From NCBI GenBank assembly GCA_047967505.1, contig CM106540.1: DNA of 64,000 nucleotides; one strand, written 5' to 3'. Both the position numbers and the translations under genes were made by a program. Below, one piece after another: positions 11,999-22,699 of this stretch (its first letter is position 1; every line of letters starts with the position of its first letter). The DNA comes from Dipteris shenzhenensis (taxonomy: Eukaryota > Polypodiophyta > Polypodiopsida > Gleicheniales). The notes beneath the pieces are model-generated. The model was not told the DNA's origin and did no database searches. It was given only the letters and a program-made list of their open reading frames with translations.

Positions 11999-14900
11999 AT
12001 GTCGACTAGCAACCTCAATCTGGAGGCATCTGCTAAGTTAGACAACTCCAATTACGGTACATGGAAATACCGAATGGAGACCATTCTTGTGCTTCAGGAC
12101 CAATGGGAGTATGTCGATGGATCTATACCTAGACCATTGGCCGATCCAGCCACCAGTAGCTCTACTCCATCTGTTGTCACAGCACCAGCAACGGGATCTA
12201 CATCTACACAAACAGTTTCCGCACCAGTAGCAGATCCTGCCATTGCCCGAGCTCAAGCAGAATGGGATAAGAAAGACAAGTATGCCTATCACCTGATCAA
12301 GCAGAATGTGCAAGATGTCATGCTAGGACAGCTCAACACAATCAAGACATCAAAAGAAGCATGGGATATGTTCGCAGCTCTCTATGAGTCTAAGAACACA
12401 TCCAGGATTCTCACCTTGAGAAACCAGATCAACCAGAGTTTCCGCAACAGCAGTGAAACCGGTCATGCTTATGTACTCCGCATCAAAGACTACAACAATC
12501 AACTTGCAGCAGCAGGAGAGACTATGAATCTCGCAGAAATGGTTCAAGTAATCCTAAATGGACTAGGAGAAGGATATGAGAATCTAGTCCAGAGTATTGC
12601 CATCCAACGGCAAATTCCAACACTGGAAGAACTTCAGTCAGTTCTACTTGGTGAAGAACTTAGGACTCAGGCCATTCAAGCACGTAAAGGTCATTCTAAT
12701 GATCAAGCATTCACAGCTTCAGATAGAAGCAGAGGCAAAGGCAGAAACAGAGGTAGATCATATCAGAAAAGTGGTCATCATCAACAAAATCAAAGTCAGA
12801 ATCAGCATCAGCATCAGCATCATCCTCAGCAACATCAAAATCAGCAAAGAGGAAATTATTCCAATCGAGGAAGATTCCAAGGACGAGGGAATGCATCCAC
12901 CAATGTGTCAAACATCCAGTGCAACTACTGTCACAAGTTTGGACACTATGAAAGAGATTGCCACAAGAAGCAGTATGACCAAGGCGGTCAATCCACAGCA
13001 GTAATCAAGGGAATTCCTGAGGAAGAGGAAATCATCGTGGTGGACATTCTAGTCATAGTCATTTTGCAAATGAACATGGCAATATGTTTCTTGCAAGTGA
13101 GGAATTGCATCAGACTGATACAATGCACCTAGACACTGATTTCAATCCCAAAGAGGATTTCAGCTATCAAGTCGACCAAGTGGAACAGGATCCTTGGTAC
13201 ATCGACAGCGGTGCATCATCTCATATGACAAATCATTAGGAATGGTTCACAGAAATGAAGCCATTAGAAGGACAAAAGAATGTCATCTACACAGCAGACA
13301 ATACACCGAATCCGGTTCAAGGGACAGGTGTTATCCCTATGAACAATTTCAATGGTACAAAAGGATTAGTCAAAGATGTGCTCTATGTTCCGAAGCTCAG
13401 CAAGAACCTTTTGTCAGTAGGTCAAATGATGAAACACAACTACAAAGTCATCTTCGACGGTGATGAATGCACTATCAGAGACAAATCCAAAAGAGGTCAA
13501 CTAGTAGCAAAAGGTGTCAAGGAAGGACGCTTATACATGATGCTAGCTACAGTACCAGATAAGCATGCCATGTCAGCTCAAATGCAATAGATGCCACTAT
13601 CTGCAAAATGGCACAAGAGATATGGTCATGTCCACTTCAAGTACTTGTTAGATCTAAGGAATCAGAATATGGCAATTGGGATTCCGAAGCTACAGTTTCT
13701 TGGAAAAGTTTGTGAAGCATGCTGCTTCGGCAAACAAAAGCGAACCAACTTTGTCAGAAGTACCTCTCGTGCACGAGGTATTCTTGATTTGATTCATACA
13801 GATGTATGGGGTTATGCCCAGACCCGCAGCATCAATGGTTCACTTTATTACTTGACCTTCATCGATGACTATAGCAGATATTGTTGGGTCTACTTTCTAA
13901 AAGAGAAATCTAAAGTGTTTGCTAGATTTCAAGAATTCAAAGCCATGGTAGAAAACCAAACAGGCAGAAAGATCAAGGTCATGAGATCAGACAGAGGAGG
14001 TGAATACATGTCTTCAGCATTCATGAACTTTTGCAAAAATCACGGCATTCGAAGACAGTTCACATGTGTAGATACTCCTCAGCAGAATGCAAGAGCTGAA
14101 AGGAAGAATGCAACTTTAGCAGACAGTGCTAGAGCAATGCTTAGTGAAAAGCATCTTCCGAATCAGTATTGGGCAAAAGCAATAGCTACAGCTAACTACT
14201 TGCTTAATCGGCTTCCTACCGAACCGATACAAGGTATGACTCCTTATGAAGCATTCACTGGACACAAGCCACGCATTGGGCATCTCCGCATATTTGGTTG
14301 CATAGCATATGCCCACATACATGATGATCATCGCAAAAAATTGGATGTGAAGTCACGCAAATGCATCATGGTTGGCTACAGTGAGGAAAGCAAAGCATAC
14401 AAATTGTATGATCCCATCAACCGCAAAGTCATTATCTCTAGAGATGTGATCTTTGATGAGGAATCAGAATGGAAAACCTCACCTACACAGGAGATAAAAG
14501 CATCGACTTCACAGTCATCTACAGAACAGGTTGATGAAGAAGAGCAAGAATTGCCAGCAACACCCCAAGCAGCACCACAGTAGCTCAGACGGTCTACTAG
14601 GGAAAGTAGACCACTAGCCAGATTGACATATGCTCAGAAAGGCAATTCAATTCAGGTGGAAACCACCAACTATGCTCTTATGACTACCATCATGGCTACA
14701 GAAGAGCCAGTGTACTTCGAAGACGCAGTCGATAAGCCAGAATGGCAAACTGCTATGAATGAAGAAATGGATGCTTTGTATAAAAATAACACTTGGAAAT
14801 TATGCGACCTTCCACCAGGAAAGAAGGCCATAGCCAACAAATGGGTATACAAAGTGACGTACAATCCAGATGGCAGTATTCAGAGATACAAAGCCAGATT

Positions 14901-16251
14901 AGTTGCAAAAGGATTTGCACAACAATATGGCCAAGATTATGATGAGACTTATGCTCCAGTAGCAAAGATGGATTCCATACGGTTCTTGATATCACTAGCG
15001 ACACTCAGTAAATGGAATGTGTATCAGCTCAATGTCAAGAATGCATTTCTCAATGGTTATCTAGACGAGGAAGTCTACATGCAACAACCAGTTGGTTATG
15101 TTGAACCAGGAAAGGAGAACAAGGTCTGCCATCTCAAGAAAAGTATTTATGGCTTAAAACAACCCAGAAGTTGGTACATCAAAATTGACCAGTATTTTGA
15201 TGATCTGGGATACATGAAGTCCGATGCAGATCATACTCTCTACTACAAAGTTCAAGGGGATGACATTACTATTGCACTTTTGTACGTAGATGATCTGATT
15301 GTGACAGGAAGCAAGGATAGCTTCATCAAAAAATTTAAACAAGACTTATCTGCAGAGTTCGACATGAAAGATCTTGGACTTATGCACTATTGTCTTGGAA
15401 TTGAGTTCTGGAGAGATTCAGATAGCACATTTATGAGTCAGCTCAAGTATGTTGACAGTCTCCTGAAGAAGTTTCATATGGCAGATTGCAAGATTGCAGC
15501 CACTCCCATGGAATAGAGTTTGAAACTTACTAAAGATTCAGAAAAGCCTACAGTCAATGACAGATACTACAGGCAACTCATTGGATCTCTTATATATCTG
15601 ACAATCACATGACCAGATATTTGTTATGCAGTAAGCTCACTAGCATAGTTTATGGCAAATCCAAAACAGTCTCACTGGAATGCAGCCAAAAGAGTCTTGA
15701 GATACATCAGAGGTACAAGACAGTTTCGGATAGAATACAAAGGAAGTCATCCACAGTTGCATGGATACTATGACAGTGACTATGTCGGAGATCATGAGAC
15801 CAGGAGATCGACACAGGGATATGCATTTTTCCTTGGTCAAGGTGCTATATCATGGTTGTCAAACAAACAACCAACTGTTTCTTTGTCTTCGACTGAAGCA
15901 GAATATAGAGCACTCACTACAGGTGCATGTGAGGCTATATGGCTCAGAAGACTATTGTCAGAAACAGATTACTTTGATGAGTCAAAGCCAACAACAATAT
16001 ACTGTGATAATCAATCGGCTCAAGCATTGGCCAAAAATCCAGTATATCACTCCAGGACAAAGCACATTGATGTCAGAGAGCACTTCATCAGAGAAAGAGT
16101 ATTACTTGGTGACATCACACTGCAGCATTGTGATAGCAAAGAAAATGTTGCAGACATCTTTACTAAACCACTCGGTAAAGAGCTATTCGAGAAACACCGA
16201 CTAGCTCTTGGTTTGATGCAGAGGAAGGACATTCCCATTAAAGGGGTGTGA
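11999..16251 (+). pseudogene. Ty1/copia gag-pol, multiply interrupted
   Basis: Gag starts at ATG 11999. It has a His/Gln-rich tail and the zinc knuckle CNYCHKFGHYERDC (~12920-12960). A one-base shift near 13010-13030 moves pol to frame 1, which then stays in register to 16251. Order: protease (YIDSGASSHMT, ~13198), integrase zinc region and core (HTDVWG ~13795, RSDRGGEY ~13986, E in ARAERKN ~14095), RT (YVDDL ~15285) and RNase H (STEAEYRAL ~15892; ending KEN-VADIFTKPLG). In-frame stops lie at 13237, 13588, 14581, 15514 and 15646 (all TAG) and at 15610 (TGA). The RT motif-A aspartate is replaced: QLNVKNAFLNG, where copia has QLDVK. The domain order PR-INT-RT-RH is diagnostic of copia. It is inactive. 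Confidence 0.93.
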
Positions 16252-16327
16252 TGGAATGTAATGCTCAGTCCTTCTTCGATTCCCCAGAATCATCATCTTG
16301 AGGGAAGGCCTCCTTCATGATGTTGAT

Positions 16328-16339
16328 CTTGAGGGAAGG
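16328..16339 (+). other. Polypurine tract of copia element
   Basis: 'CTTGAGGGAAGG' lies immediately before an LTR-like TGTTGAGAG start. It is the expected plus-strand primer position. A second copy of the same 12-mer lies ~45 bp upstream. Confidence 0.6.
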
Positions 16340-16664
16340 TGTTGAGAGTTCACGCTCAACATCATGTGATCATGTGTGCATAGCACCATCACGTGATCAT
16401 ATGTGCATAGCACTAACCTTATAGAGTGCTATAAAGGAAAGGGTTAGATCCCCTAACCCTAACCCTAAAAGGGTTTGTATATATTCTATTTTTTCAACTA
16501 AATCTAGTGTACAGTTAGTCATTTATGGTGTGCTCTCTAGCTGTGCCCTCTCTCCTCATCTCCACTCTTCTCCTCTCCCCTCTTCATATTTTGTCATCAT
16601 GTATAGCTACATTCATGCTAACTAGACTCGTGGTAGACTACTTAGCACTAAAATATGCTAGCTT
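16340..16664 (+). mobile_element. Copia 3' LTR (3' boundary uncertain)
   Basis: It starts TGTTGAGAGTTC just after the polypurine tract. It contains a G-box CACGTG (16390-16395) inside a duplicated ~25-bp 'GTGATCATRTGTGCATAGCAC' module, a TATA-like TATAAAG at 16430 and a short run of CCCTAA units (~16450-16470). Part of it (16494-16664) recurs at 20403-20573. No matching 5' LTR was located and the CA terminus is unclear, so the right boundary is set at the end of the shared segment. Confidence 0.55.
16390..16436 (+). promoter_or_regulatory. Probable LTR promoter elements
   Basis: A palindromic G-box core CACGTG (16390-16395) is followed ~35 bp downstream by TATAAAG (16430-16436). This spacing is plausible for the U3 promoter of the LTR. 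The call is by motif only. Confidence 0.35.
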
Positions 16665-17716
16665 GGAATTGGAGACCAAAAATTCGAGCTACCTTGGCCA
16701 ATCCATGAGGACCAAACACTCTTTATTGATTTATTTCTTCCATGCTAGCTACCTATAGTATGCTAAGTTTGTTATTGTTATAGTAGTATGCTAATTTGTT
16801 TCAAGTAACTTTCTATTTTGTTAACTAACCTCCTCTATACATTAACTGCAGGTTTTAAATCTGCCCCGGATTCTTTTTCTCCATGGAAAAGTATGTCAAC
16901 ACAAAGCAATAGTGCAGCAATAGTGCAGAATCATTGTAGGTGAAGAAGCATGCCATAAGTAGAGGCCTCATGGAAGATGCAAGGATGGGGGTGATGGCAG
17001 CAATATTATCCTTGTCATCATTTTTCGTATGGCAGAGGGTGAATAACCTTGCAATCATGACATATCTGATGAAGATATGACCTTCAACAAAGCAAGCGTG
17101 TACTTTTGCCATGGGGAACCATAGGGTGAAGGGAGAACATGACTTTCCCCCCCTCACACCATGTCCCTGCCCTCCACCACTGACACACCACACCCACACA
17201 CATACACAAGGCCATCTACAAGGGGCATAGTTGCGCATGGCCTATGCTGAGAGGGGGGCGATCAGAGGGGAACCAAACACGGGTCGCAAGCTCAAGTGGG
17301 CGAACAACTGCCAAGTGCTCGACTTGCTGATGTTGGTGGGGGACTCTAGTTTGGGTTTAACAAATGGATACTTATCCACATGAGAAACTTTGGGATCTCT
17401 TGGCATCTTATGGTGGTCTCTCACTACTTGTAGTACTCTTCTTCTTCCTCTTAGCCATTCTTCATTTTTAGCTCTTCAATTCTCTATTTTAATAGTCTTC
17501 TCCACCATGGCTGCCATCTTTGCTTATTTTTTTGCTCTTGGTAACTCTGCAATTGCCTCCTCTTCCCTCTCACATGACCAAGCATGCCCTCCCTCACATC
17601 CCACTTATCGTATCTTTTCCTCTGCTTCTTTATTCGCTTCCTTTCCTCCCAAAGACATGTTTCGACAAAAGGGGATAGCTTTTCAAAGAAGTCATGTAGC
17701 TCAATCGGTTACTTTG
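16665..17716. other. Spacer without recognised gene
   Basis: Open frames on both strands are short and match no family I know. There are C-rich and CA-rich patches near 17145-17205. Nothing is supported as a gene. Confidence 0.4.
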
Positions 17717-17920
17717 TCACATTGGTTTAGTGAGTTTGTTGTATTGAACATTGTTTGTCCATATCAATTGTTCTAGGAAAATCCATGAGTTTTTAGTGGG
17801 GCTTGCTTTGCACAAGTCTCCACATAGAATAACATCAACCCCATCGAATAGTTCATGGTGATTGTGTTTTATTTCACGCATGCACATGTCTAATGCTTTG
17901 AATGTGTTCAATCCTACCAA
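17717..17920 (-). pseudogene. PIF1-like helicase fragment
   Basis: The minus strand reads GLNTFKALDMCMREIKHN followed by FDGVDVILCGDLCKASPT. This resembles the PIF1 Walker-B region and following segment, where the family has a 'L..ld..lr' helix and 'FGG..ViL.GDf.Q..PV'. The conserved DE before this segment is not intact and the reading ends at a stop, so this is a scrap. Such fragments in plant genomes often come from Helitron Rep-helicases. No Helitron termini were found and the match is short. Confidence 0.4.
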
Positions 17921-20110
17921 AGATATTTCACATTTCTTTGCTAGCTATCTCAAGGTTATTTGCATTGGCTAGTTATGCTCTTTACCCATACTTTGGGTTT
18001 ACTCACAAGTTCATCCATGGCCCATTCTCTCATTTTACCACGGTCGTGTCTGCAAACTCAATGATGATTCCCACATCAACATATTCAGCTCTTTCTCGAT
18101 CAATTATGGATATTCAATGGGGATAACGTCCACATTTCTATTGGGTATCATGCATGATATCACTGATGCAAGCAAGGTGGCTTGCCAATTACTCTAAATA
18201 CTTTAACATCATAGCACTCTCCAAGGAAGAATGAATATGTATGACTCACCTTTCCCTTTGCGAGAAGCCCTCTCTGCTTGACAATGATTGCTCCTATTAT
18301 TGACATCCTCCTTGCCTTGCCCATCTTCAATTTGTCTTCCAATGTCTCTTTGGCACCCAAGTGAGTGTAGGAAATAAATCTCTTTAATCCACTATGATAC
18401 ACAACTTGAGCAAATCCGACACCAAAGATGTCAAACATCTCCCATCAAGAAACGTTCTGACCCATCACCCATACGAAAACAAATTTGGAATCCCACCCAA
18501 TAGCCCGCTAAGGCTTGTTATGATCATCCAATGAATAGGGCTTTGTTCCATAGCAATAGTTGGTCAGGTTATATGAGCAAGTTAAAGAAGCTAGTTTTGA
18601 GAGCGCTTACATATTGGACACAAATCCACAAATATTTGAGGTTGCTACGATAGCATTCATAATCTTGAAATGCTTTAATGCAATCAGCAAGACAAGGCAA
18701 GCGCTTAGACCTGTCACCTAAGTGTATATGTATAACATCTTTTATAGAACTACCTTAGTAGAAATGAAAGAATAGTCAAAGGAGAGCTCATACATGCCTG
18801 CAATAGCAAAATTCATCCCCGCTTTTGCATTCCAAGAAGCTGTATCCCTCAAAGCTGATAGTTGCAAAGAATAATTAATGTGACATTGGGAATCCATGCA
18901 GGTAGCTGTATTGAATATTGAAAAGGAGAGTTGGAATGCTTACTCTCAATAATTTTACAATTCGCATTTAGCATATAGCACTTTGTGAAAAAGAGCTTGA
19001 AGTCAAATATTGAAAATGAGAGTAGATCTGGTGTTAGATAATTTTGGAAAGCATATGCATTTAGCACATAAACACACATTCGTTGTGGGGGGAGAGTTGG
19101 CACACTTCCCCTCCAAACATTATAAGACCAAGGAATGTGCCCTTCCTTGGGTTTATACCACATTGCATAAAACTTGCATTGATAGTATATGCATAACACA
19201 TAGGAAGTTGCAATTTGCATTGATAGTATTTACATTCCACTTGCATTGATAGTATATGCATAGCATATTTGCAATTCACACTAGAAGAAAGCCTAAACTA
19301 CTAACAAGATAGAAACTTCCCCCAAAGAAAAAAATAGCCTAATGTGAATACACTACCTTAAAGGCCCCATTACCTAGTACCTCCTTTTACTGCAAGGTTA
19401 AGAGTACATATCAATCAACACACTGCCGAAGTAAAAAGAGTGACTCGAGAGCAAGACAAGTTCATAAATAATGCATCAAGAAAAGTTGAGTTGCATGTCA
19501 ATCATGTATGTTCCAAGTTCACCAAAGAGGAACCTGGCCTAAATTTCAAATTGAAATAGAAAGAAAAGAGGGTGTCTCTTGATCACCTTATTGTTAGGCT
19601 ATATTAAAGAGGTGAACACTGAAATGTAACAAATGTGACAAGGCATTAGGTATATCCTCACATTCATGGGCAATACCTAGCTTGACTAGTTTCAGTTTGA
19701 ATCAACTTATACTCAAGCTGACCATCTTCTAACAACCAATCTACCAACAGTGAAACAACCATCAATCTCCATCGCAAGACCAATTCATTAGTCAAATTTT
19801 TGCCTCTGCTCAAAGTGGTGCTCAAACATTGCAACAGTGAAATCCCTATCTGAAAAGCTTTTGTGCAATGTGAACATGCCAGTTGAAGCATCCAACAGGA
19901 CCTCAAACATGCTAGCAACCATTTTTTCAATATCCACAACACAAATCTGAAACCACAAAATTGTGGCCGACTTTTCATCCCAAAGCCCACTGTTATCATT
20001 CTAGTTAGGACTGGTAGCAGCAATATGCAATGGCTCGACGAGCTCCAGCAAACTAAGCACCCAAACTTCTCACTCACTTCTCATAATACTTCCATTTGCT
20101 CGTGCGACTA
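17921..20110. other. Old repeat debris
   Basis: No recognisable gene. Minus-strand frames at 18160-18438 and 19664-20077 are open but match nothing I know. Around 19165-19275 the phrase 'TTGCATTGATAGTAT' recurs three times as an imperfect tandem repeat. A segment near 18489-18530 resembles 23605-23648. Confidence 0.4.
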
Positions 20111-20400
20111 AAGAATCCTTACCCTAGCATCCAACCGATGATGCAAGGCAGGAAATTTCAATGCACAATGGTGGAGCTTTTCAGAGACTGCATGTTTGCT
20201 CCAGCTCTTTTGTTCACCGGCAAAAATCAATTTGGTTTCTATAGTAGGAAACCAAATTTGTTCCTACTATAGAAACCAAATTGATTTTTGCCGGTGAACA
20301 AAAGAGCTGGAGCAAACATGCAGTCTCTGAAAAGCTCCACCATTGTGCATTGAAATTTCCTGCCTTGCATCATCGGTTGGATGCTAGGGTAAGGATTCTT
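20111..20400. repeat. Perfect 140-bp inverted repeat with 10-bp spacer
   Basis: Arms 20111-20250 and 20261-20400 were compared in 10-base blocks and are exact reverse complements over all 140 bp. The spacer is 'ACCAAATTTG' (20251-20260). Either strand transcribed through here would fold into one long perfect hairpin. It encodes no protein I recognise. A diverged third copy of 43 bases of the right arm lies at 20609-20651. Confidence 0.97.
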
Positions 20401-20402
20401 TA

Positions 20403-20573
20403 TCAACTAAATCTAGTGTACTGTTAGTCATTTGTGGTGTGCTCTCTAGCTGTGCCCTCTCTCCTCATCTCCACTCTTCTCCTCTCCCCTCTTCATATTT
20501 TGTCATCATGTATAGCTACATTCATGCTAACTAGACTCGTGGTAGACTACTTAGCACTAAAATATGCTAGCTT
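20403..20573 (+). repeat. 171-bp duplicate of copia LTR segment
   Basis: This matches 16494-16664 at 169 of 171 positions by eye, with differences near the start ('ACTG' for 'ACAG', 'TTTG' for 'TTTA'). It lies 2 bp after the perfect inverted repeat and is followed by unrelated sequence, so it is a partial, relocated LTR piece. Confidence 0.9.
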
Positions 20574-20694
20574 ATGCTTCTTTTTGCACTGCAAAAACAC
20601 GAATGTATGTGCATTGAAATTTCCTACCTTGCATCATCGGTTGGATGCTAGATTTGCTCTTCTTATGCTTCTTTTTGCACTGCAAAAACACGAA
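20571..20694 (+). repeat. Direct repeat with period 91 bp
   Basis: A 33-bp phrase beginning 'CTTATGCTTCTTTTTGCACT' occurs at 20571 and again at 20662. Between the copies sits the diverged piece (20609-20651) of the hairpin arm. Confidence 0.85.
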
Positions 20695-21173
20695 TTTTGT
20701 TGGAATTGTCGAGACATACATACAATCATTAGAAAAATAAGGTGAATGTAAGAAGTAGAACAAGAGGCACACGTGCCTAGAGCACTGCCCCCAAGTGGCT
20801 GAGTATAACTGTTGTTGTTTCGCTTTCAAAGGGGATCAAAATTAGCAATTTTCTAGTAGCTAGAGCCCTGCCCCTAGCGGGGCATTGCTAACAAAGCCTC
20901 TATTGCTTTCCTAGTAAAACGAGCTCAAACCCTTTTACCTATGTGGAGTAGTCTCCTTTGAAGAGCTCCTCCTTTGAAACATCCTTTGAAAAGTGTTCTG
21001 AATTTAGAAACTCCTCCTTTGAAATGTCCCTCCATTGCATTGAAGAGTGTTATGTGCTCAATCCATGTTGAATAGAGTTCTGCGTTAAAGCTCCTCCTTT
21101 GAAAAGTCCCTCCATCTCCTCTTATTTTTGGGTTGAATAAAATAGTTCTATAATACTAGCAGTCAGACTTGTT
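20695..21173. other. Spacer without recognised gene
   Basis: Contains several loose repeats of 'CTCCTCCTTTGAAA' (about 20960-21110). No gene is supported. Confidence 0.4.
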
Positions 21174-21995
21174 GTGATCATATTTGGTACAAGCATCAGA
21201 GTATTTTGTTCTCCATTCATTTTCTATGTGTCCTTTCTAAGAAAACTTGTTACATTGCTTTTCATTATGATTAGGCTTCACTCGAAAGCCATCTCTTTTA
21301 TGGCCTTCTTTACTATATGCTTCAATTTGTCTAGTTTTGTAGAAGCATGTTCCTTATCGCTTCCTTCAACCTTTTTCTTTGACTTCTTCTTGGTAGGTCT
21401 CCTTTTTTGCAATGAGACAACTCGGTTCAACAACTTTTGGCATGTTATCGTCAGGTCGATAATTTTTGGAGACCTCAAATCAATTTGGGTGCAACCTATG
21501 ATCAACCATGCATGCAAGGACTTGTTATCTGGTGGTGTGGTTAATTTCTTGATTAACAGTCGGTATTGTCAATACAAACTCTTGAATAGATTTATTCTCA
21601 TGTTGTTGTAGACCACTAAGCTTGTGCATACATCTTGTTCATTTATTTCCTGTTTGATCCGTTTGAGAAAAGCTTCAGACATCTGCTGCTGCCAACCCTT
21701 GAAATAGCCAATTGAACCAGTGTTGTGCTATCTTGGTCAAAGTGAAAGGAAATTAATTCATGTAATCTTTCTTGGTCACAGTATCATTTATATGATAGAC
21801 TCACAAAAAATGTTGCAAATGATTGTATGAATCTTTTTCGTCAATTCCTTTGAAATCTTGTAACTTGACCTTAATAGGCATAGATGCCTTAACTTTGAAA
21901 GTTGCTAAATCAAGACCCTTTGGGATGTTCCTTGTTAGCATCATAATTTTCTTTATGTCATATGTCTTCGCCAACGACCAAGAAGATTGCTTCAA
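21174..21995 (-). pseudogene. Ty3/gypsy gag remnant
   Basis: Minus-strand blocks fit the retrotransposon gag core: VKLQDFKGIDEKDSYNHLQ (~21890-21830), FPFTLTKIAQHWFNWL (~21745-21695), and in another frame KLSGLQQHENKSIQEF (~21625-21575). These match the family pattern 'F.G...P..HL..F', 'FP.tL...A..WF' and 'L..l.Q...esv.ef'. A downstream basic frame (21278-21517) may be the linker. Multiple stops and frameshifts are present. No adjacent pol in the expected direction was seen, so it is an isolated fragment. Confidence 0.6.
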
Positions 21996-22019
21996 AACCT
22001 CTTGGAGATTAGTTGTCTA

Positions 22020-22457
22020 AGACTCCTCACTTCCCACTACCCTCCATCTATTGAGTACCATAGCCAAAACTTACACTTGAAATCTACCTAGCACTCAGTG
22101 AGAGAGATCCTGCAAGATCATGAACAAGGAGAACATAGGGTCGTCAATAGCAAGGTCTCCATGCAAGATCAACATGAGAGAGGTAGATTGTGAGCAAGGA
22201 GAACATAGGGAAGTTAATAGCCACCAAGGCATGTGGGAAACAGAGGGTGTGACAGAGAAGATGTAAGAGAGGACTATTTTTAAAGGTAGACTAGGCTTAT
22301 TAGAGTGACGGATTATTTTTGGCTTGCCCTCACCGGAAGATCTAATTGGAGGTTCTAGTTGGAGATGAGAAAAATAGGTCTTTTTGAATTTAGCATTTAG
22401 AATTTTAAGATTGGGCTAAGTTGCACTTTCTATTTGCATCCCATCTTTTTCTACCCC
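22020..22457. other. Spacer without recognised gene
   Basis: Non-coding, with a loose repeat ('GAACATAGG.....AATAGC', near 22130 and 22200). No gene is supported. Confidence 0.4.
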
Positions 22458-22458
22458 T

Positions 22459-22550
22459 GTCTCTCTCTCTCTCTCTTTCTCTCTCTTGCTATTTGCATCC
22501 CATCTTCCCCCCCCTCTCTCTCTCTCTCCCTCTCTCTCTCTCTCTCCCTC

Positions 22551-22604
<54 letters not shown>

Positions 22605-22652
22605 TCTCTCCCCCCCCCCCTCTCTCTCTCTCCCTCTCTCCCTCTCTCTCCC

Positions 22653-22695
<43 letters not shown>
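22459..22695. repeat. Long (CT)n microsatellite
   Basis: About 235 bp of almost pure CT dinucleotides, interrupted by C-runs and one copy of 'GCTATTTGCATCCCATCTT' that repeats the sequence just upstream. The open frames here (Leu/Ser or Arg/Glu repeats) are artefacts. Confidence 0.98.
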
Positions 22696-22698
<3 letters not shown>

Positions 22699-22699
22699 G

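Noticed and set aside
16450-16470. Telomere-like CCCTAA units
   Set aside because: Only about three units inside an LTR; too short for a telomeric tract.
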